This document shows, piece after piece, positions 45,501-58,256 of a stretch of DNA of 64,000 nucleotides. Location: the NCBI GenBank assembly GCA_963932465.1, contig OZ010799.1:282916083-282980082 (forward strand), in the 5' to 3' direction. A program made the position numbers and the translations under genes. The first letter of the stretch is position 1; every line of letters begins with the position of its first letter. Source of the DNA: Maratus speciosus (lineage: Eukaryota > Arthropoda > Arachnida > Araneae > Salticidae). The notes under the pieces are model-generated. The model did no database searches, was not told where the DNA came from, and saw nothing but the letters and a program-made list of their open reading frames with translations.

Positions 45501-47066
45501 TTACTAAAACCACTGTGTGCGGTGACTTTACCAATGCTAAGAAACCTTGTAATTTATGTGCCAAATGCTGTGTATACTATTGCATTATTGCCAAACTTTT
45601 GTGATTTCTTTCCCCAGTCAATTGACGATCTTCTGTAATTAAGTTTTACGTCGCTTCGCTCGTATCTCGCTTCTGATCAACATGTAAGAAGCAGGGCTTC
45701 GGAAAGAATGTCATGGGTTCCTCCCTACTCCCTTGTAATTTCACTGCTCCTTAAAATGTTCAATAAGTTTTAAAGTTTCCTAAAAGTCTGTTGTAGTTAT
45801 TGTGCTTTGTTATGCTCTCGGATCTAAAGTAAACACTGTCGTTCCATTACCAGTTTTGTATATATTGGTTTAATTGTAGTATAACATTTTTGTATTTTAT
45901 TTGTGTTATTAAGTTTAAGCAATATATATTGAGTTTCAGTACGTGTGTGTTATGAAGTACTATTACTATTGTATTTTATTGTATATTTTTTCCTCTTTAT
46001 AATATTAGCATAGATTATACTCTATTTAAGTATTGTCTCTGTAAAATAATGCCAGTGTAATGTTAATATGTCAAAATTAATTTCATAGAGCTTTAAGGGA
46101 TCTCCGCCTGTTTCCGTCCATAGCAGAGCAAGACGAAGTTTTAGTTGGAGGTCTTCGTTTTCAGAGGGTTTTTTTAAATTGTTTGTGGCTCATTGTTAAA
46201 TTTTCCTAGCATCGGTGATGTAAGCTAAAACCTTTTTGGTAAACAGCCCTGATCGGTAGAACGTGTATGTGAGTAAACAACTCAACTCCCAAAAGGAATT
46301 TTCGATTTAGTTGCCATTTGTGGAATATGTTATAGACCATTGTCGTGCGAGCTGGGTATATTTTCGTAAAATTCGACAAGCAGATTAGATATGCAATACA
46401 TTTATATATAAAAAAAAAACCGCTTTTCGACCGAATCTATATGGAAAATCATTGATAAAATGTTACAAGTGTTAAATATGCACGGTGTTGATAAATGATA
46501 AATATTTCAGCGATGCCATGAAAAAAAAATTATAAATTCCTACGTTCCAAATATAAATTTTTTATGTTTTTGTACTCAAACATTGCTGTTCAGAAAGCTG
46601 ACTGTAGTCACACCATATGTGTTTCCTTTATTCAACTACTTAGAATGTAAGTATTCCAGTGACCCTATTGCAACGAGAGACAAAAAACGGTTTTATGCGA
46701 GTATTACTCACGAGCAGCAGATTCCGTACAATAAATAAATTATTTAGAGACAGTATTATTGCAAAAATATCGTTACTAAAAGAATAATAAGACTTGTGAA
46801 AAACTATACAACGTAGGGTTGGGTATAGCTGTATATACTAGAAAAGTATAAAGGGATATACCGTGAAAGATCAGAGAAATTTGAAGCCCAAATGGTATCA
46901 AATACCGCTATTCTGTATAACTCTTTTTATAATCTTATCCTAATTTGTTTATGAAGAACTTATTTCGCTTACTGACAATAAAAGTATTGCATATTTAACC
47001 CAAATCCAGAATAGTAGTAATCTTTTCTTTTTACAGTGTACCTGAAACAAAACAATATTTCAAATT
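45501..47066. other. non-coding stretch
   Basis: No recognised gene or repeat boundary. Contains TTTACGTCGCTTCGCTCGTA near 45648 and ordinary AT-rich sequence. Confidence 0.5.
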
Positions 47067-47081
47067 TTAAACTTCGCATTG

Positions 47082-47321
47082 CCCCAAAAGTGGCCGAGAG
47101 GTTCTGCTCTCAAAGCTGGTAGACGAGAGATGCTGGGTTCGAACCCAATCGCGCTCGTCGTCCTAATCGTTTGTAGTTTTCCGTGGTTTTCTTCGAACTT
47201 TGGATTTCCTTACGTAAATACGAGTTAGGTTCCGTCAGAAAGACCCCCATTGAGGGTACCCCCACCTTTGGGCCCTTATCCCTCGTGTTGATAATTGACC
47301 GTCATAAGCAACACCAACACC
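47082..47321 (+). mobile_element. tRNA-derived SINE, copy 1
   Basis: The head resembles a tRNA with an RNA polymerase III A box TGGCCGAGAGG (47091-47101) and B box GGTTCGAACCC (47136-47146); the long variable region between them suggests a serine or leucine tRNA ancestor. The body contains GTTTTCCGTGGTTTTCTTCG and GGCCCTTATCCCTCGTG. Flanked by a 15-base target duplication with one mismatch, TTAAACTTCGCATTG (47067-47081) and TTAAACTTGGCATTG (47322-47336). The tail is CAACACC-like, not poly(A). A second copy is at 57285-57532. Confidence 0.95.
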
Positions 47322-47336
47322 TTAAACTTGGCATTG

Positions 47337-50300
47337 TGTAAAGGGCGCTTCGAAATGAGTTCGCAAAGTTACGAAGCCGCCTTGGTCCATGCGACTTTTT
47401 TCAAGGTAGGTATTTAACTAAACTTTAAAGACAAGGCTGACGATTGATCTATTAATGGTTCCGTTTTTACTTTTTAAGTACGAAACCCTAAAAATCATGC
47501 TGTCTAGTGTTAAATTGCTCATTAAAGTTATGCGATTTTTATACCTAAATTATACTTTACAATAAAACTAAGTGTTTTTTTCGTAACGATAAAAAAAGTA
47601 CCCATGCATTTTAGTCTTAAATTGTTCATTAAAGTTTTTAGATTTTTATGCCTGAAGTATAATTTTCAATAAAACCAACAGTTTTTCTATTTTTATGTCA
47701 ATAAAAATTCTCAAAATAAATGTCTAAAATAATGCTATTCCCCCACATCAGCGTAACCAGGAAATCACATAAGAGACGTAAATGTAAGCAACATAAAATA
47801 AATCCAGACGAATGGTATAAAAAATATTTCGTACTATATTCGACTGTACCTACTAAAAATTCTTTAGATTCAAGAAAAAAACAGGATTTTGTCTAACCAC
47901 TTTCCTTTGTACAGTAAACCGGGATAAGCGGATTATGATAAATGGAACATATTTAGACTTAAGCTCGATCAAACAAAAGTTGGAAATTATTAAAAAAATC
48001 CAGATGTATTATTTTTTCAAAGGTATTTTATTCTTTTCAGTGTTTAAGATAATAGTTATTAATTTTTAGCTATTTAAACAAGTTTCATGACGTTTGTGCA
48101 ACAGAAAGGAGGTTAAAGTACACTTCTATTGCATTTTTCGTTAGAAAAGTAAAAGCTGACAGAATATAAGCTCGCAAATCTGTTGATTTAACGTTGAATG
48201 TAGAGAACAAAAGAAAGAAAATCGTAGGTCATAAAAAGGAATTACAGTACGTAAATAAAATCAACAAATGATCAATTTTCTTATCCTTCGTGGCGGGAAG
48301 GAGCCTGTTCCAACCGGCTCCAAATTGAAAGTAATCGCATACACAGATCTGCCACTGGCAACTATTTTATATTAAATTCGTCCCACTATTTTGAAAATAT
48401 AAATTTTGTAGTATGTTTCTCTAGCGCATGTTGTTAAATTGCATGTGAAAGATATTTGATTTAGAAAGTGGTGCGAGTCTGAATTAAAAAATAGTCGCCA
48501 GTTGCAGCCCTGTATATAAGAAAACTGTAACTAAAATATAAAATGTGCAAACGCACAATAAAAGTTATGGATGTGAAAAACTATAAACCAAAAAAAAAAA
48601 TTAAATATTAAAATGTTAGCGAGAAATCTGTAAACACCGCCCCCATTGGATTAATATTAGTCCCACCGTTTCTTTCCGTGAATAGTGTAGGCTTTTAAGA
48701 GGCTACACTTGTCTTTAGAAGGAACTCGCAAGCTAAGGTTAAACCTCTGGTAGCGTTTTATTCAATTTTCTTGTTTAATTTTAATGTATTTTTAAGGCAT
48801 AACAAAACAGAGTCTACGTCTAAACGTGTCCTTTTTACTTTTTCGATTTTGAACCATTTAATTTATGAGGATACTTTCACTTTGGTTCCGGTTTTGAAAT
48901 ATAAAAGGACGTTATATAAAAAAAAACCTGCAACTAAAATCCAAATGTAAAAAAGTTTCCGTATAACCTTTTCAGGGGCAAGGCACTTTTGCTCAAAAAA
49001 TGTTCAAATAATCAATTCACACCGCAATTAATAAACAAATTTATTTGAAAACTATCAAAAGCCTTGTTTCACGTTTATTATGAGATCGAAAATGTACAAA
49101 AAAATTTCTGGTGTCATTTGGATATTTAGGCATTAAAATTAACCGTTTGCAGACTGCAAATGGCGCCCCTCAAGGGGTTAAAGATTGACTTATGTATGAC
49201 TTATGCTAAAAAATATTATTTAAAATATTGAAATACAAAAGAGAAATGTGAAAAGGACGCTTTCTTAGATTTAATATTAGCTTGCGAGAGTTTTTACGTA
49301 ACTAGCGTAATCTCTCAAAACAGCAAGACTATTCAAGAGGAGAAATACAAAGGCTAATGTGAAACCTGTGGGAGAAATCGTTATTGATTTTCTGCTTGTA
49401 CTTAATTTTGTTTATAAATATTTGTTTTGCGTAGGTTACTTGAGGTCGTTATCTTATGTTATGTGTTTCTACTATTTTTATTTTCATTACAGTTTCTTTA
49501 TTTGTGGACACTTTATCTTTTAGAATCGGCTGGAGCCGGTTCTAAAACTGAAACTAGCCTCATATTTAAAAAACAAAATTAAAAATGTACAAACGCACAG
49601 CATAATATTCTATCCTAACCTCAAATGTCCTATGCAAAATTCATTAAATTTAACATAGAAGCGAGAAATCGCTAAAGATTTCTCCCATAGGATTTACAGT
49701 AGCATTATCAGTTGTGCACGTAAATAGCGAAGGCTCCAAAGAGATTATTTCAATCACACGACGCGACGCATTGGCAAACTAATAAATACCAATAGCAGCG
49801 CTTTTTACAAGTGATTCTTTTGCATTTCAAAACTTTTAAATTATTCTCTTTGTATTGGTTATCTGAGACGGATAACTAACATGATCGTTCTGTACTTTTT
49901 ATATTTATTGCAGTTTATTTCTGCGGTCATTTTAAATTTCTGAAGCAGCATTGATTCAGAAGTTAAAAGTGTCCTCTGAAACACATTGCATACAAACTGG
50001 AAAAATATCAAAATATCATATACTATGATATTTTGATCTTTTTCCAGTTGACAATAACTTCAGTTATCCTATGCAAAAATTATCGTTTAAATATATTGAA
50101 ATGGAAACTAGAAACTTGTAAATAATACCTTTATTCATTATGCAGTAGCTTGAGAATGTCATCACCTGATTGAATTTGGCTTTAAAGCACACTTTAAATA
50201 ATTCATACTGCATTCAACTTAATCATATGATTGTCACAGGCTAGATATGTTGTTCCCACTCTTGTGGAGAAACCGTGCTATCAATAGGACTCTGTAGGGG

Positions 50301-50886
50301 TTTCCTTTGGTTTCAGGATTATATTTCCATTGCTCTTTGAAAATTTATTATTCGGTTGTTCGGAAAGTCGTGTATCCGTTTGGGAACATCAATTCGCACC
50401 GGAAAATTCTGCCCAGTAATTATTAAACATTAGATATCGGAAACCTAAATCAATAATCTTTTACAAATAGGAAATACTTTTGGACGAAATGGCTAAAATT
50501 TTGGAAAAATATTTTATTAGCATTTCAAGCATTTGAACAGAACTAGAAATTTTTTTTTTTGCTTAAAACATTTTTATTTCTTGCGATACTGTATTTTATA
50601 ATGAGTATAAATTCCTTTAGAAGATTTTTATTTAAGTGAACATTTTTTTCAATTATAAAAATATATTAGATTACATCTCATATTTACTACGGATAAACGA
50701 ATTTGAAAATTTGACAAAACGAAGTTCAAGTCTTTACAATAAAAAGATTTTAATGTTACACCTGCAATACCTACAAACCTTTGCAATTAATAAAGATTAT
50801 AATTATCAGCTATTTTGAGCCAAATAGTTTATCACCAAACAAAATTATTTTTTATTCTGCTTATAAACCCTTTTGAAGAGCAAATA
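47337..50886. other. non-coding stretch, possibly diverged duplicates
   Basis: Segments near 48540-48720 and 49570-49740 share AAAATGTNCAAACGCACA and AGCGAGAAATC phrases, hinting at an old duplication about 1 kb apart. GGAGCCTGTTCCAACCGGCTCC (48300) and its inverse-like GGCTGGAGCCGGTTCTA (49528) recur. A 43-base TTAA-to-TTAA segment lies at 49139-49181. No gene is supported; the open frame at 50636-50818 is low-complexity. Confidence 0.45.
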
Positions 50887-52432
50887 CAGTGCGCCCCAAA
50901 AATTGTATAGACAAGTATTGTTTTATTTAAGAGCTAACTAAAAGAATAAGAAAGACGAAATAAATTATGTAAATATACAAGGATAAAATAAAAATAATGA
51001 AATACTCAAACATGTTTTAACAGTGATAGATTTAATATAAAAAATAAAAACATAAAAATAATGCTCAAATGTATATAGACAACCGGAGTTAAAAGATGAT
51101 TTAAGTACTGATATCCAAAATTTGCATATTCCAAGATTATGTATTTGTGACCTAATAATTTTCTGAGATAAAAGCGATACTGTCTTCCAATTTTCGACTG
51201 ATTGCAAAGATGCATCGCAATAAGAAGTTTTCCAAAAAGCAAATTTGCAAATCGATCTTTTAATGCCTTGTTGGTAGAAAATATTATGACCATTGGAAAT
51301 AAAATTGGACGCAGTAGGGATGGTATTTACCGAATTCTGTCAAGAGGCGACAATTTCGAAACAAAATCCCGTTCTGGACGAGCGAAAAAACCCCCAAAAC
51401 CACTATATGGCAAGACAGAGGGAGCAAGGCACAGAGCAAGACAAAAGGCAATATTGTAAGACCAGTTTCAACCCAGATCTCTCTGTACGGTCAGTTTCTA
51501 AAGAATTAAAGATTCAAGTACCAAAATCCACGGTCCATGGACGACTGCAGGCAAGTACATTTCTTGATTATTGCAAAATGCTCGTTCACCAAAGTTTACA
51601 AAACGTCTTAAAGATGGTCATATTCAGTGGGGCCGAAATCTCATAAGTGGGACAGATGAATGTTTGGGTAGTGATGAAAAGAAATTTAATTGTGATCATC
51701 CCAATGGTTGGGCATATTACTGGTACCATATTTGCATAGAACCAAGGACATTTATCAGCAACAAGGAGCGGGTTTACTCATGGTGTGTAGAGCATTTTCA
51801 TATAACGGCACAACCTATATTGCTTTTTTGAAAGGTCGTCATTGTTTCTAAGATTATTTGAAACGCTTGAAGTACAGTTAATTCCATTTGGAAAGTTGCT
51901 AATTGGGAACAAATGGAAATACCACGAAGACAATTGTTCTATTCACGTATCCAACTCTACAATGCAGTGCTTTAGACAAAACCAAATAACTGTTATGGAC
52001 TGGCGAGACATACGTCCTGACCTGAACTCAGTAGAGAACCTCTAGGGAAAATTAGCTAGGGACGAATATGTTAATGGGAATCAATTTCCAACGTTTCAAG
52101 ATCTAAAGCTGCAAATTGAACGGAGCTGGGTTTTTTTATAACCAGAATTTCTTCAAACTCTTTCTTTGAGTATGCCTGATAGAGTTATTGAAGTGATTGT
52201 AAAGAACTGCTTCAAAATTTGAATGTTAAAGGAAAAAGTCTGTTGTCTTTAAACTTTTGGGACATTAAAATTTAAGTTTTAATTTTTCTAAGGAAATCTG
52301 TGATAGTGAAATATTATTTTTGAGTAATATTGTTATTGTCTTTATATTATTTATAATTATAAATTGTTACTGCTCTTTTCAATTGTAAAATTTAAAAAAA
52401 TCACGTTTCCTGTAAACTTTTGGGACCAACTG
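50887..52432 (+). mobile_element. Tc1/Tc3-like transposon, dead
   Basis: Ends CAGTGCGCCCCAAAAATTGT and CTTTTGGGACCAACTG with TA on both sides. The length (1546 bases) is that of a full-size Tc1-group element. It holds one transposase gene on the plus strand (separate entry), broken by frameshifts and stops. Confidence 0.88.
51211..52240 (+). pseudogene. Tc1/Tc3-like transposase relic
   Basis: In order: N-terminal helix-turn-helix remnant with NKIGRSRDGIYRIL and SVRSVSKELKIQVPKSTVH; catalytic core with SDEKKFNCDHPNGWAYYWYH (first aspartate); KYHEDNCSIHVSNSTMQCF (second aspartate, in EDN); and ITVMDWRDIRPDLNSVENL (acidic E, normally SPDLNPIEN). After an in-frame stop comes LARDEYVNGNQFPTFQDLK and a C-terminal block ending SLSMPDRVIEVI near 52200. 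All three DD34E residues can be seen, but at least four frame breaks make it inactive. The substrate would be its own terminal repeats. Confidence 0.88.
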
Positions 52433-52898
52433 TAGAGATTGTTTTAAGATTATAGGTATCTTCAAACGGGCTTTACCTTTGACAATATAGAATATTTTTT
52501 AAAACATTTCTTTGTAACCAAATCTTATGAATTGTTCATTTAAAAAAATTTAATTTATCAACAACAGAATGCAAATTGTAAGAATTTCACTTATAGACCC
52601 AATGAAATTCCCACACGGGATCCGTGCACTTGTGGCCGATGCCTAAATTTATGCCTTATAATTTTCTGCTCTAGAACATATTAATACATTTACTCTACGA
52701 CTGTGTGTATTCATTTATAATCTAAAAATCAATGCATAAAATTGAGAAAGGTAAGACTGCCAGAGCAATGTCACCAGCTTATATTAAATAAATTTCATGT
52801 GATATATTAATTTAAATGTATTACTGAACATATTTGTTAATATTTAAATTTTATCATGCACACAAAATGATTGTTATCATATACATGATATATATATA
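52433..52898. other. non-coding spacer
   Basis: AT-rich, ends in a TA microsatellite just before the next transposon. No feature recognised. Confidence 0.5.
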
Positions 52899-53393
52899 CA
52901 GATGCCCCCAAAAGATTCGTATAACTTCAAAATTTTATTTAAAAAAAGAAATAGGACTACAGCAAAACCAGTAACAACAATAGATAGCATAACTTAAAAA
53001 GTTGTTTCTATTGCCTTAGTAATTTTCAACATAAGACCTTTCGTAGCACGAAGAATATAAAGAAGGTATTCCAATTCAATCCACGAACTTTTTAGCATGC
53101 TAACATGAACAGTAGTTTTGATCTTTTGCCTCAATTTATGAGTTGATTTTGTAGGGCTCGCAGAAAATGTTTCATTTACTAGTTCCACACGTTCTTCACT
53201 AGTGCTAGTGCGACCATTTTAAATAATTCAATTATTTAATAACCACTTACGTATTGTGCAGCGCACCTATGACCAGAAAAAATGTAGAGAAAAACATTTT
53301 GAGTTATTCTAACTATTGTTGTAACTAGTTTTGCTGTAGGTCTATTTTTTAAGTAAAAATTTGAAGTTGTTCGGAACTTTTTAGGACACTCTG
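52899..53393 (-). mobile_element. ~495-bp TIR transposon relic
   Basis: Ends CAGATGCCCCCAAAAGATTC and CTTTTTAGGACACTCTG, both next to TA. Terminal repeats of about 85 bases share AACTTCAAA, TACAGCAAAAC and AGTAACAAC-like blocks. The minus-strand open frame 52994-53188 reads ELVNETFSASPTKSTHKLRQ, like the helix-turn-helix start of a mariner-like transposase. The remainder of the transposase is absent, so this is an internally deleted copy. Confidence 0.75.
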
Positions 53394-55187
53394 TATATGA
53401 TATGAGAAACAGAGAGGAAAGAAAAGAAAAATTAATAAATTAAATGGGAGAAAAATTAGAAAATAAAAATATGTTTCATATATTTTAATTTTATAAACTT
53501 TTCCTACATTTAAATTACTCTATTTCACTTTCTTTTATTTCTCTTTCTCACATTCCAATTGTTTTTAAGCCTAGTATTTTTCCTTTTCATCTCAAAATTC
53601 ATCTCAATTATAATATTCTATTTAAACTGTAAACCTATTTTAAATTCTGATAGGGACATTTCGGAGAGTGTATGCTACCTAAAACCAGGCCGTTGCAGAC
53701 TAACTTTCTTTATACACTAGAAAAGCCTAAAGCACTCTCTGGGTATTCTTAGAGCTTTTAGCGCAATACCCTTTTCCAAGAATCTTGCTTTCTACGCGCG
53801 AACAATAAAACTGTCTGCACAAGCTTCGAGACAGAATTTTTTGTAGTGTTTTGTTGCCTAAAATCCCACGCCACACAGTTTACCTGTAGAATATTTCCAT
53901 CACTGTGATCCCCAGAAAGATTTGTTTGCTACATTCTCAATACTAAACTAATAAAAAGCCATCTGAACTAAACCTGGCTAATTCTTTGAGGTAAATGTAC
54001 GTTCATCTTACTCCTTATACGGCTCGACTGTTATTGTAAATGACTGCACTTTATTGTTTCGAACTGGCGATTCTAACTCCAAACATCTTATATGAATTAC
54101 AAAGTCAAAAGAACGATTTTCAACACATATATATATAAATGTGTTATATATATACCGGAAGACCTACAAGTGAGGTAACATACATTACATATGCTACACG
54201 TACTCAGAATTTATATAAATACTTTAAAACTATACAGCGTGTTCGTATACGACACCATAAACTGTGTAGAAGAATCATTGTTCTGAGTAAATAAAAGTTG
54301 TTCAAAGAACCAAATCTTGATTACGAATAGGTAAAGACAAAAGTATGGCATCACATATTTTCTAGTAGTTTGTAATTCATTAGGTTTACAATAACCAAAG
54401 ATAAAGTATATATTGTAATACTTATAGACCGAATACATTTCGAGCATGTGAAAACTGTAGATTGTTTAAAGCTGCCGCATTTTAAAGCGATCTGAACGCA
54501 AAGTGTTTATTTGCAAAATAGGCTCACGACTACGAACAATTTCTTTTGCGTTGTGTGTGAAATGTGCGGTTAAGCGATATGGTTATTCTTTTATCCATCC
54601 AAACTAAGGATTCTTGTTCTGCTCAGCTTACGTGGTAGTATCAGAACATCCAAGAACCGATTAACCTATGAAGCTATGGGAACAACAGTTTCATTTCAGG
54701 GCCTTCTTTAATTCAAGAAGAGTTTTCTAAATTCAACATATCCAGAAACTCACAAATGTTACAAATATTTCTTCAAAGAGTGGCTCAGTTCAGTTCACAT
54801 ATATTTCATTAAAAAAAAATTATATGTCCTTATTACACAAAAATTGGACACAATAAGGTAAAATATAAAAAATGATTTTACATGGTATTAGCATAAATTT
54901 GTCAGTTGGATAAAAATGCTGAATTCGGCACATATGCACAACACAAAAGATTAATATTTTGATATACTTCTTTCAATCTTGGCAATAGTTTAAATTGTTA
55001 ATATTTTGTGTTATGGATACAAGCCAAATTCAATGTGCAAAATAAACATACATCTGAAATAATGGGCAAATTGAAGAATTGTGAACATGTGGTTGAAACG
55101 GAACTGTTACATTAAAAAGTAATTTGCCATCAAAGGTATTTTTATGAAACACTTTGAAATATATATGTATACATACATACACATATA
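53394..55187. other. non-coding stretch
   Basis: Contains ATATATAT-type microsatellites near 54128-54150 and an unrecognised minus-strand open frame at 54211-54447. No supported feature. Confidence 0.5.
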
Positions 55188-56764
55188 CACTGGCCTCCAA
55201 AATTTAAGGTACAGGGACTGGATGCTTTCGATTGTACACGGTTTGTCGAATATCTAACAACGTTATTGGCGAATTGTCCTTGAACTTCTAGGATGTAAAG
55301 ATCATGTTTGATTTTATATTTCTCGGTGAAGATTTATCGGGGGTACAATTAAGGGGCTAATAATAAATTTAATAATAAAATAATATTTGCGATCACCTAT
55401 GTAACAGAAAAGGCTGGAAATGATTTGTCACTGTGGTAAATGACTATTTGGGTCCTGTTCAACGTTTGTATGCATTTGTGTAAGCATAGCACTCATATTC
55501 GTGAAGATGTTAACGTTTTTGTGAAAAATTCAAAAGTTTTTTGTTTATAGCATACAGAGTTTTCAACCAAATTTAACACAACTTTCCGATAACTTGCCAA
55601 AGAATAGTAGCAACAGTATACTGCAATTAACCCCCTCACTGACAAGCCCGTGTTAATACGTTCACTAAGCTCCAGGTTTCACTGCAATACAAGCAATATT
55701 TTAGGTAATATAATTCTATTGATTTAATGTATTTTTAATACATTGAACAATGATTAATACTTCCAAGGATTGCATTCATATTCGTTATTAAGTTTTTTTA
55801 GAAAATGTTCACAGAATCATTTTTTTAAGCATTTAAAACAAAATGCAGAAAAAACAACATTACAATTTTGCTTTTTTCCAAGACAGTCGGAGGGTTAAAA
55901 CATGAATATATTAAATATTTGATGAGATATTGGCATTTTTATGAGATAATTTTTAACTGCGCATGCGCGGAAGATTTCAAAATTTTTATTTCATAATTTT
56001 GTAGTCAGTATTTTGGGGCAACTTCTATAAAAAGGCCAGTCAAATGTTGTGAAAAGTTAGAACGATAGGGTCGATATAGTGAGTTGCTTCCTAAATATAG
56101 CTTTATTTATTATAAGGGATTTTCCACAACTTTTCAATCAGCTCCCTATATATTTCTCAGTTTTCACAATATTTGACTCGACTTTTTACAGAAGTTACCC
56201 AAAATAGCTGGCTGCCTAATTATGAAATAAAATTTTTGAAATCTTATACGCATGCGCAGTTAAAAATTATTTCATAAAAGTGCCCATATCTCATCAAATG
56301 TTCATTATATTCATGAACTAATTGCATTACACTGTTGCTGCTGTTCTTTGTCAGGTTTTCGAAAAGTTGTGTTAAATTTGGTTGAAAACTCTGTATGCTA
56401 TAAACAAGAAACTTTTGAATTTTTCACAAAAACGTTAACATCTTCACGAATATGAGTGCTATGCTTACACAATTGCATACAAACGTTGAACAGGACCCAA
56501 ATAGTCATTTACCACAGTGACAAACCATTTCCAGTCCTTTCTGTTACATAGGTGATAGCAAATATTATTTTATTATATTAAATTAATTATTAGCCCCCTT
56601 ATTGTACCCCCTGATATATCTTCACCGAGAAATATAAAATCAAACATGTTCTTTACATCCTAGAAGTTCAAGAACAATTCGCCAATAATGTTGTTAGATA
56701 TTCGACAAACCGTGTACAACCGAAAGCATCCAGTTCTTTGTACCTTAACTTTTTGAGGCCAGTG
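55188..56764. mobile_element. giant palindromic snap-back MITE (~650-bp arms)
   Basis: Ends CACTGGCCTCCAAAATTTAA and TTTTTGAGGCCAGTG, flanked by TA, as for Tc1/mariner-mobilised elements. The sequence is one long palindrome centred near 56100: CCTTGAACTTCTAGGATGTA, GTGAAGATGTTAACGTTTTT, ATTTAACACAACTTT and TGCGCATGCG blocks recur inverted at matching distances. A 272-base TTAA MITE lies only in the left arm. No coding sequence. A transcript would fold into a very long duplex. Confidence 0.92.
55627..55898 (+). mobile_element. TTAA-type (piggyBac-like) MITE, copy 3 (best preserved)
   Basis: Flanked by TTAA on both sides (55627-55630, 55895-55898), with inner ends CCCCCTCACTGACAAGC and GACAGTCGGAGGG. 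The opposite arm of the host palindrome is uninterrupted and supplies the pre-insertion sequence. Homologous to 5206-5470 and 9990-10263. Confidence 0.93.
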
Positions 56765-56937
56765 TATATAAATGAGTAAATCATTTAAAAAGAAATTGGG
56801 CAGAATTCTGGAATGGAATTAAATCAATATAAAATTTGGGGTCTCCTGTTTTCTGTCTCTTCAAAATTTCATAAGGGAAGCACGTGCACATTATTTGTAT
56901 TAATTTTTAAAAAACTGTAACAGTATATATGAATGTA

Positions 56938-58256
56938 CAGTCGTGGAAAAAAAAAGTAAACACCCCCTACTAACTCCTCAACAAATTATCGTAGAAGAAA
57001 GTTACTGGTACCGAACGATTGGAAATAAAGTCTACTTTTAAATGATGTATACAAAATTTGCTTAGGGGGCCATCTTCATATTAAAACGAACCGTAACTTT
57101 GTTTTTTTCAATAGCAGTACACAATTCTGGCAGCATAAATGAACTCTACACCCTTCAATTATCCTAAAAAGTAATTTTTACGCAATTCGTGCCATAAGTT
57201 TCTGATAAATTAATTATTTTAAAACGAGCGTATTTTAAGGGCTGTATCCAAATTGAAATTCGGAACTCGTTTGTTAACCGAAAGGTTGGTTGGTTGGTTG
57301 TGTTTATGACGGCCAATTATCATCACGAGGGATATAGGCCCTAAGAGGGAGGAGTGCCCTTTGTGGGGGTCTTTCTAAGGGAACCTAACCCGTATTAACG
57401 CTCGGAAATCCAAGGTTCGAAGAAAACCACGAAAACTCCGAACGATTAGGACGACGGGCGCGATTGGGTTCGAACCCAGCACTTCCCGTCTACCAGCTTC
57501 GAGAGCAGACCCGCTCGGCCACTGGTGGGGCATTGTTAACCGAAAGAGCTCCCATATTAATGAAGGCACCTTAAGAAGTCAATGAAGCCTGCTAGATTAC
57601 ACGACAGCAGAAAAAATTTCAAAATATTTAGACACTCATATTATAGACGGCCCCTTAAACCATCATTTTGCCGTTTTTAAGCATAATTTGAAAACTACTT
57701 GGAAGAAAAATATGAAATTTTGGATTTCCATAAAGCAGTACTTAATAAATCTAATCCCAACAAAAAAATTGTCGGTTGCAATTCTTATTTTTTCGAGTAT
57801 TAATTTCATAAATCGTAAATCATATAATAAAGTTATAAAAATTGCAAATTCAGCGTATTTATGTTTGGGTATATTAGTATTCTTGCTACACAAAAAATTA
57901 GCACATTAGGAGCATAAATTCAGGAGATATAAATAAAAATATGAAAATGAAATTTAACATTAGAAACACTAAATTTTGAATGTTTATAATTCAAAAACTT
58001 ATCATTCAAATGACTTGAAATTTGGTGTCTAGGCATAGTTTGAACCGAAGATTTGAAATATCTCGTTAAAATTGTGTATTGTCATTGAAAAAAAATGGAG
58101 TTTGGATTCGTTTTAATATGTAGATGATCCCCTAAGCAAATTTTATATACATCATTTAAAAGTAGACTTTATTTCCAATCCTTCGGTACCAGTAACTTTT
58201 GTCTACGATAATTTGTTGAGGAGTTAGTAGGGGTGTTTATTTTTTTTCCACGACTG
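56938..58256. mobile_element. 1.3-kb TIR element (CAGTCGTGG ends) hosting a SINE
   Basis: Ends CAGTCGTGGAAAAAAAAAG and TTTTTTTTCCACGACTG with TA outside. Terminal repeats of about 170 bases share CCTCAACAAATTATCGTAGA, GGTACCAGTAAC and TAAAAGTAGACTTTATTTCC. The interior shows no recognised transposase; open frames at 57663-57909 on both strands are unremarkable. Without the SINE it is about 1.06 kb. Probably a Tc1/mariner-class non-autonomous element. Confidence 0.85.
57285..57532 (-). mobile_element. tRNA-derived SINE, copy 2
   Basis: Minus-strand copy of the SINE at 47082. The B box reads GGGTTCGAACCC (near 57468-57479) and the A box TGGCCGAGCGG (near 57515-57525). It is flanked by a perfect 14-base duplication TTGTTAACCGAAAG (57271-57284 and 57533-57546). 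The 3' tail is AACC repeated four times. The open frame at 57375-57569 runs across it and is not a gene. Confidence 0.95.

Noticed and set aside
44869..45638. Seven overlapping open frames on both strands near 45 kb with related peptides
   Set aside because: All are readings of the same tandem/inverted hairpin; no start context, splice pattern or known domain.
47082..47170. Possible genuine serine or leucine tRNA gene
   Set aside because: A and B boxes are present, but the acceptor stem does not close and the sequence continues into a SINE body with target duplications.
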